Part shown: piece by piece, positions 17,353-26,303 of the stretch
Position numbering within the stretch: the first letter of the stretch is position 1
How the letters are laid out: each line of letters opens with the position of its first letter
Source: Roseiarcus sp963809245
GTDB lineage: Bacteria > Pseudomonadota > Alphaproteobacteria > Rhizobiales > Beijerinckiaceae
Assembly (NCBI GenBank): GCA_963809245.1
Contig: CAWEIU010000002.1
Coordinates: 1-64,000, forward strand
Length of the DNA stretch: 64,000 nt
Direction: 5' to 3'
Notes under the pieces: generated by a model
Databases searched by the model: none
Told to the model about the DNA's origin: nothing
What the model saw: the letters and a program-made list of their open reading frames with translations, nothing else
Position numbers and translations under genes: made by a program

Positions 17353-18907
17353 TGGTCTCCGGGGTGGCATTCCGGCCCCGGACAGCGTCATTGCGCTGTC
17401 CGGGGCTCGGAAAAGCTACGGCTCGCTTTCCGTCTTGAAGGATGTGAGCATCGATCTCCGCCGGGGGCAGGTCCATATGCTCCTGGGGGAGAACGGCGCG
17501 GGCAAGTCGACCCTGGTTAACGTGCTGGTGGGTGCGCTTGCCCCCGATTCCGGCACGTTGTTCGTGCGCGGCAAGGCGGTGAGCCATTTCAGGCCCATGG
17601 AAGCGCGTCGCGCCGGCATCAACGCCGTGATGCAGGACTTCAGCCTGGCGCCGGCCATGACGGTCGCCGAGAACTATTTCCTGGGTCGCGAGGAGACGCA
17701 CGCCTTCCTCCTGAAAAAGAAGGAGATGCGCCGGCATGTCGCCAAGGTCTTCTCCGAGCTCGGCGTCAAAATCGACGTCGACGCCAAGGTGGAGAAGCTC
17801 TCTCGTCCCGAGCAGCAATTGCTGGAGATCGTGCGGGCGCTGGGAGGGCAGGCCGGCGCCCTGATCCTGGACGAACCCACGGCGACGCTGACGCATGAGG
17901 AGACCGAGATCCTCTTCGCAATCGTCCGCAAGCTGCGCAGTCAGGGCTGGGCGATTCTCTACATCACGCACCGCCTCGAGGAGGTGCGGGCGCTGGGCGA
18001 TTGCATCACCGTTCTGCGCGACGGCCAACGCGTCGCACAATATCCCACCGACGGCGTCACTGACGAGCAACTGATCCGCGACATGGTCGGGCGGCCGCTC
18101 GAGAGTTTTTACCCGGATATCGCCGCGGCGCCGACGGAAACCGCACTCTCGCTCGTTGGGATCGCCAGCGGCAAGGGGGAGCTCAACGACGTCTCGCTCG
18201 ATATCCGCTGCGGCGAGATCGTCGGCGTCGGGGGGCTGATGGGTTGCGGCAAAGGGCATCTCGGCAAAGTCGTCTTCGGCATGCTTCCGGTCGACGCAGG
18301 GCATATCGAAGTCTTCGGCCGCCGCAGGACATTGTCCAGCCCCGGCGAGGCGCTCGCCGCCGGCATTGTCTATCTCCCGCAGGACAGGCGCGGTGAGGCG
18401 CTAGCCCTCAACCGGAGCGCCCATGAGAACATCTCGATGGAGATGATCCGCATGCCGGAGGGCGCCGTCGGCGGCTTTCTGCGCAAGGGCAATCTGCGCC
18501 GGGACGTGGAGCGACTAATCCAGATACTCGATGTCCGACCCCGGTCGAGTGTGAAGACCGCGCAGCACTTCTCAGGCGGCAACCAGCAGAAGCTCGTGCT
18601 TGCCCGCGCCCTCAGCCGGCCGCGACAAGTCTATATCTTCTGCGAGCCCACCGCCGGCATCGACGTCGGCGCCCGTCTGGACTTCTACAGACAGCTCGAA
18701 CGGCTCTGTGGCGAGGGCGCCGCCATCCTGCTCATCACCTCCGATCTCCAGGAACTTATCCATCTCTCCCATCGGATCTACGTCATGCACGAAGGGCGCA
18801 CGGTCGGCGAACTCCGCGACCGCGACTGCACGGAGGACGAGGTCATGCGGTTGTCGTTCGGGGTAACGCCATCCGCCCAAGATCACTTGAAGGAAGTCTC
18901 GCAATGA
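17288..18907 (+). CDS. Ribose-type ABC transporter ATP-binding protein (two nucleotide-binding domains)
   Basis: A tandem ATPase of the RbsA/MglA type. Domain 1 has an intact Walker A (Gly-Glu-Asn-Gly-Ala-Gly-Lys-Ser-Thr) but a signature loop reduced to Leu-Ser-Arg-Pro-Glu-Gln-Gln. Domain 2 has the degenerate Walker A typical of the family and a full Phe-Ser-Gly-Gly-Asn-Gln-Gln signature. The start is uncertain: in frame, the only ATG upstream of the conserved Arg-Lys-Ser-Tyr-Gly is at 17288, 65 bases inside the receptor gene. No ATG, GTG or TTG lies at the expected place near 17380. A strong hairpin covers that spot. Confidence 0.85.
   Translation: MSGRRCSRRRTTRRHSASRRNSGLRGGIPAPDSVIALSGARKSYGSLSVLKDVSIDLRRGQVHMLLGENGAGKSTLVNVLVGALAPDSGTLFVRGKAVSHFRPMEARRAGINAVMQDFSLAPAMTVAENYFLGREETHAFLLKKKEMRRHVAKVFSELGVKIDVDAKVEKLSRPEQQLLEIVRALGGQAGALILDEPTATLTHEETEILFAIVRKLRSQGWAILYITHRLEEVRALGDCITVLRDGQRVAQYPTDGVTDEQLIRDMVGRPLESFYPDIAAAPTETALSLVGIASGKGELNDVSLDIRCGEIVGVGGLMGCGKGHLGKVVFGMLPVDAGHIEVFGRRRTLSSPGEALAAGIVYLPQDRRGEALALNRSAHENISMEMIRMPEGAVGGFLRKGNLRRDVERLIQILDVRPRSSVKTAQHFSGGNQQKLVLARALSRPRQVYIFCEPTAGIDVGARLDFYRQLERLCGEGAAILLITSDLQELIHLSHRIYVMHEGRTVGELRDRDCTEDEVMRLSFGVTPSAQDHLKEVSQ
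17376..17405 (+). promoter_or_regulatory. Perfect 12-bp stem-loop at the receptor/ATPase junction
   Basis: CCCCGGACAGCG (17376-17387) and CGCTGTCCGGGG (17394-17405) pair perfectly around TCATTG, 24 bases after the receptor stop. No T-run follows. It can protect the receptor mRNA 3' end or control translation of the ATPase gene, whose expected start lies within it. Confidence 0.6.
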
Positions 18908-19924
18908 CCAGCACGAACACGCCGAGGGAGTCGGTCAGCCCCACAGGCTTGCAAAAGGTCGTCGCCCGGACCGCAGGCGTCCTTTCGCGGATCGGCCCGC
19001 TGGCGATCCTTGTGGCGCTGGCCGTTATCGTCTTCACCTACGGCAATCCACGCTTCCTCAGCGAAGACAACATCATCAACGTCTCCCAGCAGGGAGTTCT
19101 ATCTGCTGATCGTCGCCCTTGCGCAGATGCTCGTGCTGATCGCGGGCGGTTTCGACCTTTCAGTCGGCTCCAACATGGCGCTGACCAGCATCATCAGCTC
19201 CACCGTCATGGTCGCGGTGCTGGGCATCTACCCGGGTGCGCCATGGCTCGCCGTGACGGCTGGTTTCGTCGGTACGATAGGAGTCGGCGTCTTCGCCGGT
19301 GCGTGCAACGCCTTCGGCGTCGGCGTGCTGCGGGTGAACCCATTCATCGTGACGCTGGCGACAACCTCGATCTTCCAGGGCGTCACACTGATGGCGAGCC
19401 AGGGCATGCAGGTGGAAGGCCTTCCCGAGCCCTTCATGTACACCCTCGGCTCGGGTTTCGTGGGCAATGTTCCGGTGGTGGTCTTCATCACGGCGCCCAT
19501 CGTGGTCGCCATCTATGTCCTGATGAGTTGGACGCGCTTCGGGCGCAACCTCTACGCGACGGGTTCCAATCCGCGGGCAGCCCTGATCGCCGGCATTTCA
19601 GTAAAGACGACGCTCGCCCTCACCTACCTGCTGTGCGCCGTGCTCAGCGCGGTTGCGGGATATCTTCTCACCGCGCGCGTTTCCTCGGGCGAGCCGCTGC
19701 TCGGCGGCGAATATCCGCTGCGCTCGATCACGGCCGCCGTTATTGGCGGCTGCTCCCTGCGAGGGGGCGAGGGCACGGTCGGCGGCGTCGTCCTGGGGGT
19801 GATCTTCGTGACCATCCTCGCCAACGGCATGGATATGCTGCGGCTCGGATCCAACATCCAGATGGTGATCCTCGGCGTCGTGTTGATCTTCGCGGTTGTC
19901 ATGGACCGTTACAAGGCCGCTTGA
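18904..19924 (+). CDS. Ribose-type ABC transporter permease, frameshifted by one extra base
   Basis: An inner-membrane permease of the RbsC family. Residues 1-65 are read from 18904. Near 19097 the frame moves by one base and continues to the stop at 19924 with Leu-Leu-Ile-Val-Ala-Leu and Gly-Gly-Phe-Asp-Leu-Ser-Val-Gly, the family hallmark. Dropping one T from GAGTTC at 19094-19099 gives one 339-aa protein, the normal length. Family conservation continues on both sides, so a sequencing error is more likely than a dead gene. Its start overlaps the ATPase stop by ATGA. Confidence 0.85.
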
Positions 19925-19981
19925 GACGTGGGCCATCTGCGTTCCGGCACCTAAACATTTCCAGCTTGGAAGGAGAAACAC

Positions 19982-20998
19982 ATGCTTAAAGTCGGCCTGG
20001 TCGGGCTTGGCTGGTGGGGAGGCGCCCTTTTGCGCCTGATGCACGATTCGTCCGAAATGACGTTCGTGGCCGCCACCGACATTGATGTCGGCCGCACTGG
20101 CGTTGCCGAAGCCGTCGGGGTGCGCTTCCTGCCTTCCTTCGAGGCCATCCTCGACGATCCCGAGGTCGAGGCAGTCGTCCTGTGCACGCCTCATCCGCTT
20201 CATGCCGAGCAGATCATCGCAGCAGCGGGGCGCGGCAAGCACGTCTTCTGCGAAAAGCCGCTCTGCCTGACGCGAAAGGATGCAGAGGCGGCGGTCGCGG
20301 CCTGCGCCATGGCCGGGCGGGTGCTCGGCGTCGGCCATGAGCGCCAATTCGAGCCGCCTATCACCGACCTGATGGCGCGCATTGCGGCAGGCGAGCTTGG
20401 CAAAGTCGTGCAGATCGAGGGCAACTTCAACCAGGACAAATTCCTGGCCCTGCCGAAGGACAACTGGCGTATCCGCGGCTCCGGTTCCGTCGGCCCGATG
20501 ACAGCCACCGGCATTCACGTCCTCGATCTCGCCGTCGCTGTGCTCGGCCCGGCCGCGCGCGTGCTCGCAAGCGTCCGCCAGCTCGCCACGGATTTCGAGA
20601 ACGGCGACACGCTCGGTCTGATGGTCAACTTCGAGAATGGGGCGAACGCCTTGATCTCAGCCGTGCTGACGACGCCCTTCGACGGGCGCTTCGCCGTCTA
20701 TGGCAGCGAAGGCTGGGCGGAAATCCGCGACAAGGGCCATCCTGAGAATTCGGAAGGATGGGTGGCGACCTATGTGCGGCGTGGGCGGGAGCGTGAAGTC
20801 GTTGAATATCCGGGCGCGCATTCGGCGCGCTTCAATCTGGAGGCCTTCGCGCGGGCGGCGGGAGGCGGAGAGGCCTACCCGATTCGCACCGAGCAGATGA
20901 TCGAGACAGTCGCGGCTCTGGAGGCGGTCTTCGCCTCCGCCCAGGCAGATGCGATCGTGGCGGTAACTGGGACCCAAGCGTCGCGAAAGAAGAAATGA
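19982..20998 (+). CDS. Gfo/Idh/MocA family NAD(P)-dependent oxidoreductase
   Basis: A 338-aa dehydrogenase, usually of sugars, inositols or their derivatives. The Rossmann motif Gly-Leu-Gly-Trp-Trp-Gly is at 8-13 and the family signature Glu-Lys-Pro-Leu near 95. An alpha/beta C-terminal domain follows with Asp and His candidates (Gly-Ile-His-Val-Leu-Asp-Leu) near 178. A GGAGAAAC site precedes the ATG. It follows the permease by about 60 bases and overlaps the LysR gene by ATGA. With the importer next to it, a sugar-like substrate is probable. Confidence 0.87.
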   Translation: MLKVGLVGLGWWGGALLRLMHDSSEMTFVAATDIDVGRTGVAEAVGVRFLPSFEAILDDPEVEAVVLCTPHPLHAEQIIAAAGRGKHVFCEKPLCLTRKDAEAAVAACAMAGRVLGVGHERQFEPPITDLMARIAAGELGKVVQIEGNFNQDKFLALPKDNWRIRGSGSVGPMTATGIHVLDLAVAVLGPAARVLASVRQLATDFENGDTLGLMVNFENGANALISAVLTTPFDGRFAVYGSEGWAEIRDKGHPENSEGWVATYVRRGREREVVEYPGAHSARFNLEAFARAAGGGEAYPIRTEQMIETVAALEAVFASAQADAIVAVTGTQASRKKK

Positions 20999-21987
20999 CG
21001 GCAAACCTCAGGGATATTCGCCTTTTTGTGGCGGCCTATGAGGAGCAATCCTTCACAGCGGCCGCCGTGCGCGAACATGCAACCCAGTCCGGAGTGTCCC
21101 AGTACATCAATCGCCTGGAGGAGCGTTTTGGGGTGGACCTCTTCACCCGTGTCCGCCGTCGGGTCACCCCAACTCCGGCCGCCGACGCCTACTACACCAA
21201 ATGCATCGAACTCCTCCGGCTCTACGAGGCGACGGACCAGTCGATGCTCAAATATTCCAAGGGCGTCTCCGGCGAGATCGCGGTGGGCATGATGCCCACC
21301 ATGACCCGCGCCACTCTGGCGCCGGCCATGCGCCGCTTCATCGAAGAATATCCCAACGTCTCGGTGCGCGTCGTCGAGGCGTACAGCCCGATCCTGACCC
21401 AGGGCGTGCTCAGCGGCGAGTTCGCCTTTTCGATCGTCCCGGCGATTCCGGCGCGCGCCGGCCTCAAGGCCCGGCATTTTCTCACTACTTACGAAACGCT
21501 CGTGAGCCGCCGGGATGAACAGAACGCCGCCTTGCACATGCAAGCGATCCGCTCCAGCGACGATCTGCGCGGCAAAATGGTGCTCCCAAGCAAGCTGAAC
21601 ACACGCCGCAATCGCATCGACAACTATTTCTCCTATAACGGCATCGCTGTTGAGGCCATTCTGGAAATGGACGCCATGATGGGCTCGCTCGCCCTCGTCT
21701 GCAGCTCCGAATGGACCACCGTGCTGCCGGCCATCATGTTCGTGCCGGAGACCGAATTCCTGCCCCTGACCATACGTCCGATCGTGCGACCTTCCCTGCG
21801 GCTCGACCTCGTTCTGATCGAGCCCTCACGGCACGTGATGTCGCAGCCGGCCGTAGCCTTCCTCCAGTTCCTGAGCGAGGAGGCGGAACGCGTCAATCAG
21901 AATCTGGGCTGGACGTTTCGAGGAATAGTCTGGCGAACAACGAGGCCGCCTGCGCCATCGGCGACACAAGGTCTCAAGGGAGGATGA
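20995..21987 (+). CDS. LysR family transcriptional regulator
   Basis: A 330-aa regulator with an N-terminal helix-turn-helix at about 1-62 (Phe-Val-Ala-Ala-Tyr-Glu-Glu-Gln-Ser-Phe; Thr-Gln-Ser-Gly-Val-Ser-Gln) and a periplasmic-binding-like effector domain. It is encoded on the same strand within the catabolic run and is coupled to the oxidoreductase gene before it (ATGA) and the amidohydrolase gene four bases after it. That is unusual for LysR genes, which are normally divergent from their targets. It probably controls this cluster. Confidence 0.87.
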   Translation: MTANLRDIRLFVAAYEEQSFTAAAVREHATQSGVSQYINRLEERFGVDLFTRVRRRVTPTPAADAYYTKCIELLRLYEATDQSMLKYSKGVSGEIAVGMMPTMTRATLAPAMRRFIEEYPNVSVRVVEAYSPILTQGVLSGEFAFSIVPAIPARAGLKARHFLTTYETLVSRRDEQNAALHMQAIRSSDDLRGKMVLPSKLNTRRNRIDNYFSYNGIAVEAILEMDAMMGSLALVCSSEWTTVLPAIMFVPETEFLPLTIRPIVRPSLRLDLVLIEPSRHVMSQPAVAFLQFLSEEAERVNQNLGWTFRGIVWRTTRPPAPSATQGLKGG

Positions 21988-21991
21988 AAAG

Positions 21992-23770
21992 ATGGATCGG
22001 CGCAAATTGATCAAGGTCGCGCTGGGACGCATGCCGGCGGACACGATCATACGGGGAGGGCGGGTGGTCGATGTCTACACCGGCGAGATACGACGGGCCG
22101 ACATCGCCGTAGCGGGCGGGCGCATCGCCTTCGTCGGCGCGCTTCCAGAGGCGGCGCAAGGTCCACAGACCGAGATCATCGATGCGTCCGGTTACTTCGT
22201 CGCGCCCGGCCTGATCGACAGTCACCTGCACTATCATCACACCTATCTCGACCCGGCCGAGGCGGCCAAGCTGCTGTTGCGTCGAGGCGTGACGGGGACT
22301 GCCGACGGCTTCTACGGCGAAGCGATCGTGGGCGGCATCGAGGCTGTGCGGGCGATCAAGGACGGTATCGCCGACCTCCCGATCCGGCTGATCTTCTTGG
22401 CGCCGAGCCAGGCCTATCTGCAGAACCGCATGTTCGGCCTGAAGCCTGCGGCCGGCGTCAGCGTGGCGGACCTGAAGGAGATGTTGCGCTGGGAAGGCTG
22501 CTACGGGCTCGACGAGACGCCATTTTCGAGCGTCGTCCTCGATGAGGACGAGGGCATGCTTGAGCTATTCGAGGCGGCGCTCGCCGCCGGCAAGGTCCCG
22601 ACCGGCCACGTCTCTGGCGCAAGTGAAGCCGAGGTCCAGGCCTTCGTCGCCATGGGCGGCATGGTCGATCACGAAGCCATCGACGTCGCCGAGACCCTGG
22701 TGCGCGCCCGGGCCGGCATGAAGGTGCTGATGCGCTTCGGTTCAGGAGTTCCGGACCTGCCGAATCTGATCGGCGCCTACACGGAAGCCGGGATCTCGCC
22801 GCGCCAGCTCGCCGTCTGCACGGACGTGCTCCTACCGGAGACCTTGGCCGAGGGAGGGCTCGACGTCGCGGTTCGCAGGATCATCGCCGCAGGCGTACGC
22901 CCTGCGGAGGCGATCGCCATGGCCACCGTCAATGTCGCCGAAGCCTTCCGGGCCGATTTCGACATGGGCTCGATCAGTCCGGGCCGTTTCGCCGACATCA
23001 TTCTTCTCGACGATCTCGCTAGCCTCTCGATCCGCAAGGTGATTTTTGGCGGCAAGCTCGTCGCGGAGGACGGCGCGCTGCTGATCGACTTCCCGCGGCC
23101 GTCCTATCCCAACTTCATGATCCAGACGGTCCGTCCCCCCTTCATGCCGCGCGCGGAGGACTTTAAGGTCAGTACCAACCGATCGGACGGCCCGGTCAAA
23201 GTGCGCTGCGTCGGCGTCTCGGATACGCTGCTCGCCACCGAGGAGCGGCAGGTCATGCTTCAAGCCAGAGGCGGCGTGATCGAACCCGATGCCCGCCAGA
23301 ACGTCGCCATGATCGCCATGGTCGATCGGCTCGACAAGCATTCCGGCATGGCGACGGCCTTCGTGCATGGCTTCGGACTCACGGCTGGGGCCATGGCCTC
23401 CACTCACAATGCTGTCTGCGAGAACCTGGCGATCGTCGGCACGAACAGCGCCGACATGGCCTTCGCGGCCGAAACTTTGCGCTGCATGGGTGGCGGACAG
23501 TTGGTGGTCCGGGACGGAGCGGTCGTCGCCGCCTTCCCCATGCCGGTGCTCGGCCTGTTTTCTGATCGTCCGTTCGAGGAAGTCCTCGCCAAGCGCAAGG
23601 AGATCGGCGAGGCGGCTCGCGCGATCGGCTGTAGCATCAGCGACCCCTTGCTCAAGCTCGAATTCTCATTCGCCGCCGCGGAGTTCCCCCATTTCCGGAT
23701 GTCGGAAGAAGGGCTGTTGCGCACCAGCCCGCGCCAAAGGATCGCGCTTGAAGTCGAGGAGCCTGCCTAA
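21992..23770 (+). CDS. Amidohydrolase, divergent adenine-deaminase family
   Basis: A 592-aa amidohydrolase with the two-part layout of bacterial adenine deaminase: a metal-dependent TIM-barrel and a C-terminal adenine-deaminase domain (Phe-Val-His-Gly-Phe-Gly-Leu near 455). Metal-ligand candidates His78, His80, His82 and His83 lie in Asp-Ser-His-Leu-His-Tyr-His-His. The Val-Asp-His-Glu and Val-Cys-Thr-Asp motifs are kept. The family's Glu-Ser-Ser after HxH, the Asp-Arg-His after Cys-Thr-Asp and the Ala-His-Asp-Ser-His-Asn motif of the C-terminal domain are replaced. It is unlikely to deaminate adenine. With the upstream importer it may open a cyclic amide or deaminate another ring compound. 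Confidence 0.8.
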   Translation: MDRRKLIKVALGRMPADTIIRGGRVVDVYTGEIRRADIAVAGGRIAFVGALPEAAQGPQTEIIDASGYFVAPGLIDSHLHYHHTYLDPAEAAKLLLRRGVTGTADGFYGEAIVGGIEAVRAIKDGIADLPIRLIFLAPSQAYLQNRMFGLKPAAGVSVADLKEMLRWEGCYGLDETPFSSVVLDEDEGMLELFEAALAAGKVPTGHVSGASEAEVQAFVAMGGMVDHEAIDVAETLVRARAGMKVLMRFGSGVPDLPNLIGAYTEAGISPRQLAVCTDVLLPETLAEGGLDVAVRRIIAAGVRPAEAIAMATVNVAEAFRADFDMGSISPGRFADIILLDDLASLSIRKVIFGGKLVAEDGALLIDFPRPSYPNFMIQTVRPPFMPRAEDFKVSTNRSDGPVKVRCVGVSDTLLATEERQVMLQARGGVIEPDARQNVAMIAMVDRLDKHSGMATAFVHGFGLTAGAMASTHNAVCENLAIVGTNSADMAFAAETLRCMGGGQLVVRDGAVVAAFPMPVLGLFSDRPFEEVLAKRKEIGEAARAIGCSISDPLLKLEFSFAAAEFPHFRMSEEGLLRTSPRQRIALEVEEPA

Positions 23771-23850
23771 GGCAGGAACCGATGACAGTGCTACGTCTTT
23801 TCGTGGCAAAGCGCCGAACGCCACTGGTTCAGATCGAGTCGCCATTGTTA

Positions 23851-23880
23851 TTCCGGGGGCGCCCGAAGGCGAGCCCGGAA
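23851..23880. terminator. Cruciform-type palindrome between convergent genes
   Basis: TTCCGGG and CCCGGAA (23851-23857, 23874-23880) enclose an inner CGCC-CGAA-GGCG hairpin. It sits in the 132-base gap between the convergent amidohydrolase and cupin genes and could serve both transcripts. The core matches a palindrome family common between rhizobial genes. Confidence 0.6.
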
Positions 23881-23902
23881 CCATACTGACGTGCTCTTTG
23901 GC

Positions 23903-24352
23903 TTAACGTGCTGCAGCCGTCACGCCATCGCTCTGTCGCGTGACCTTGTCGCCGGCGGAGAGATGCTCGACGGTCTTGCCGGTTTCGACAAAGGTGCGGG
24001 TGACGTGGTCGATGTCGTAGATCCACAGGATGACCAGGGGCTCGGAGCCGATATTGGTGAAACGGTGCGGCTGGCCCCGAGGGATGAAGGTGGTGTCCCT
24101 CGGCCCGAGAACGGAACGCACGCCGTCGATCTCCGCTTCAGCCGCGCCCTCGATGACGGTCACCTGTTCGTCGCAATTGTGGAAATGGATAGGAGCGGCG
24201 GAGCCGGCGGGAAACTTCGTCAGCCCGCTCGTGAAGCGTGATCCCGCATTTTCTTTGCCGATCAACAGCGTGGTCTCGACACCGTTCCCTCGCGAGAAAA
24301 CGTCGGCATCCCGGATGTGGACGATCGTGGCTCGCGCCGTGCTCTGTGTCAT
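23903..24352 (-). CDS. Cupin domain protein
   Basis: A 149-aa single-domain cupin. The metal-binding motif has two His (Pro-Ile-His-Phe-His-Asn-Cys-Asp-Glu-Gln, near 55-64) and the acid Glu; the second motif includes Pro-Arg-Gly-Gln-Pro-His-Arg near 92-98. Small cupins of this kind are isomerases, dioxygenases or ligand sensors. It lies just downstream of the flavin reductase gene on the same strand, 15 bases away, so the two share an operon. Its reaction cannot be assigned. Confidence 0.8.
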   Translation of the reverse strand: MTQSTARATIVHIRDADVFSRGNGVETTLLIGKENAGSRFTSGLTKFPAGSAAPIHFHNCDEQVTVIEGAAEAEIDGVRSVLGPRDTTFIPRGQPHRFTNIGSEPLVILWIYDIDHVTRTFVETGKTVEHLSAGDKVTRQSDGVTAAAR

Positions 24353-24367
24353 GACTTCCTCCCGACT

Positions 24368-24880
24368 TCAATGCTGCTGCAGGTTGCGAAGGGCGCCGCG
24401 GTGAAACACCAGCGGCTCGCGGCCGTGGTCCTCGTAGGCGACGACTTCTGCGATGTAGATCTCGTGATCGCCGCCCAGATGCCGGGTTTGGGTACGGCAC
24501 TCGAAGTGCGCTGCAGCTCCAGTGAGGAGTGGCACTCCGTTGGGACTGGTTACATAGTCGACGTCCTGGAACTTGTCGGCCGAGGGCGTCGCGAAATTTT
24601 TGCAGAGTCGATGCTGGTTGGCCGAGAGAATGCTGATGCCAACATAGGCGTGCGATCTGAACGCCTCCAAGCTCGGCGCCTTCAGCGACAGGCTCCAGAG
24701 CACGAGAGGCGGATCGAGCGAAACCGAATTGAAGGAACTCACGGTCAAGCCGACTGGCTGGCCGTCCTCGCGCTGCGTCGTCACGACGACCACGCCCGTG
24801 GCGAAGGCGCCCAGCGTATCGCGAAGGGGGCGGTGCACGACGGCAGAAAGAGAAGGCGTCTGAACGTTGCTCAAGGCCAT
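24368..24880 (-). CDS. Flavin reductase family protein (FMN-binding)
   Basis: The reductase component of a two-component flavin monooxygenase, 170 aa from the ATG at 24880, which has an AAGGA site. An upstream in-frame start (24991) lies in AT-rich promoter DNA. The flavin-reductase-like pattern includes Phe-Ala-Thr-Gly-Val-Val-Val-Val-Thr-Thr, Gly-Leu-Thr-Val-Ser-Ser-Phe-Asn-Ser-Val-Ser-Leu-Asp-Pro-Pro and a C-terminal Gly-Gly-Asp-His-Glu-Ile-Tyr. It supplies reduced FMN, very likely to the luciferase-like oxygenase divergently encoded at 25203. Confidence 0.88.
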   Translation of the reverse strand: MALSNVQTPSLSAVVHRPLRDTLGAFATGVVVVTTQREDGQPVGLTVSSFNSVSLDPPLVLWSLSLKAPSLEAFRSHAYVGISILSANQHRLCKNFATPSADKFQDVDYVTSPNGVPLLTGAAAHFECRTQTRHLGGDHEIYIAEVVAYEDHGREPLVFHRGALRNLQQH

Positions 24881-25202
24881 ATTCCTTGATGTGTATCGAA
24901 CGCCCAAACGATAGTGCCCAGTCGCATAATAGCAAATTATGATACGTGATATTTTGCATAACGCAGATTTATGAAGCGTCCTTCCCAACAAGTCTTAGCA
25001 GGCGATCTCTAGCTCCAACCGGCTGGCGAATGTCATCACCTCCCATAATGCTTTAGATAACAAACAATCATTTTACGACGCAGTTTGTCTTCCCTAACTT
25101 TCACGAAATGGAAAGCCATCCGTCAATCGCGGTGCTGGCTATCAATTAGCTGGTTACGGATTGCCGGGTCGGAAGTCGGAAAAGTATAAGGGAGAAAAAG
25201 CG
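24881..25202. promoter_or_regulatory. Divergent AT-rich promoter region between reductase and monooxygenase
   Basis: This 322-base stretch holds no gene and is AT-rich throughout. It must contain the back-to-back promoters of the flavin reductase/cupin and luciferase-like genes. An AAGGGAG site precedes the + strand start. I could not fix -35/-10 boxes with confidence. Confidence 0.5.
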
Positions 25203-26303
25203 ATGAACCTCGGGTTCTTTACAATGCCGATACACCCGCTCAACAAGGATTGGCGGCGGTGTCTGGCTGAAGACAAGGAGGCGTTCATTCTCGCTGATGA
25301 ACTCGGCTTTGCCGAAGCTTATTGCGGCGAGCACGTCACGGACAAGGCTGAAAACATCATCTCCTGCGCGATGTTCCTGGCCTGGATAGCGTCGGATATC
25401 AAATCCATGCGACTGGGCACCGGCACGATCAACCTGCCCAACAGCCATCCGGCCAATGTCGCGGGACAGATGGCGATGCTCGACCACCTGCTAAACGGCC
25501 GCTTTAATTTCGGCATCAGCCCCGGCGGCCTGCTTTCGGATGCCGAAGTCTTCGGGAATCTCGACCAGGACCGCAACGCCATGTTCGTTGAGGGCATCAA
25601 CACGGTGCTCGCGATCTGGGAGGGCCGTGTTCCCTACAATATCGAGGGCCGCTACTGGAAGGTGACGACTGAACGCACGATGATGCCCGCGATCGGCCAG
25701 GGCATCATGGCCAAGCCCCTGCAACAACCTCATCCGCCGATCGTGGTCACCGTGGTGGCGCCACACTCCAAGGGGGTGACGGAAGCGGCGGCGCGCGGCT
25801 GGCTGCCGATCTCCGCGAACTTCCTGCTGCCGAAATGGGTGGCGACGCATTGGCCAAAATATGTCGAAGGGCGCGAGCGGATCGGACAGAAGGCGGACAC
25901 GGCCGATTGGCGCGTCGCCAAGAGCATCTTCGTCGCCGATGATCTCGCAACGGCCCGCGAATACGCGCTCGGCCCCGAGAGCCCCTATCGCTTCTATTAC
26001 AACCAGTTGCTGACGAAGATGAAGGCCAATGGCCGCGCGACGTTGTTCAAGTCGGATCCCGACATGAAGGATGAGGACCTGACCATCGAGCGCGTGCTGG
26101 ACGATCTCGTGATATGGGGTACGCCGGACAAAGTGATCGACGACATCGCGGCCTTCCAGGACGTCACCGGGCCTTTCGGAACGTTGCTCTATGCCGGCAA
26201 GGACTGGCTCGACCGGGATCTCGCCCGTCGTTCCATGGTGCTGCTCGCCGAAAAGGTCGCGCCGCGGCTCAGGGAAACGGCGATGAAGTCAGCCGCCGAA
26301 TAA
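25203..26303 (+). CDS. LLM-class flavin-dependent monooxygenase (luciferase-like)
   Basis: The oxygenase half of a two-component FMN system, 366 aa from the ATG at 25203, preceded by a strong GGGAG site. The barrel fold starts with Leu-Gly-Phe-Phe-Thr-Met-Pro. Family motifs include Glu-Ala-Tyr-Cys-Gly-Glu-His near 37-43 and Arg-Phe-Asn-Phe-Gly-Ile-Ser-Pro-Gly-Gly near 100. Relatives oxidise terpenes, alkanes, aldehydes or organosulfur compounds. The length is in the limonene-monooxygenase/alkanal-monooxygenase range. It is the probable oxygen-dependent entry step of the neighbouring catabolic cluster. Confidence 0.88.
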   Translation: MNLGFFTMPIHPLNKDWRRCLAEDKEAFILADELGFAEAYCGEHVTDKAENIISCAMFLAWIASDIKSMRLGTGTINLPNSHPANVAGQMAMLDHLLNGRFNFGISPGGLLSDAEVFGNLDQDRNAMFVEGINTVLAIWEGRVPYNIEGRYWKVTTERTMMPAIGQGIMAKPLQQPHPPIVVTVVAPHSKGVTEAAARGWLPISANFLLPKWVATHWPKYVEGRERIGQKADTADWRVAKSIFVADDLATAREYALGPESPYRFYYNQLLTKMKANGRATLFKSDPDMKDEDLTIERVLDDLVIWGTPDKVIDDIAAFQDVTGPFGTLLYAGKDWLDRDLARRSMVLLAEKVAPRLRETAMKSAAE

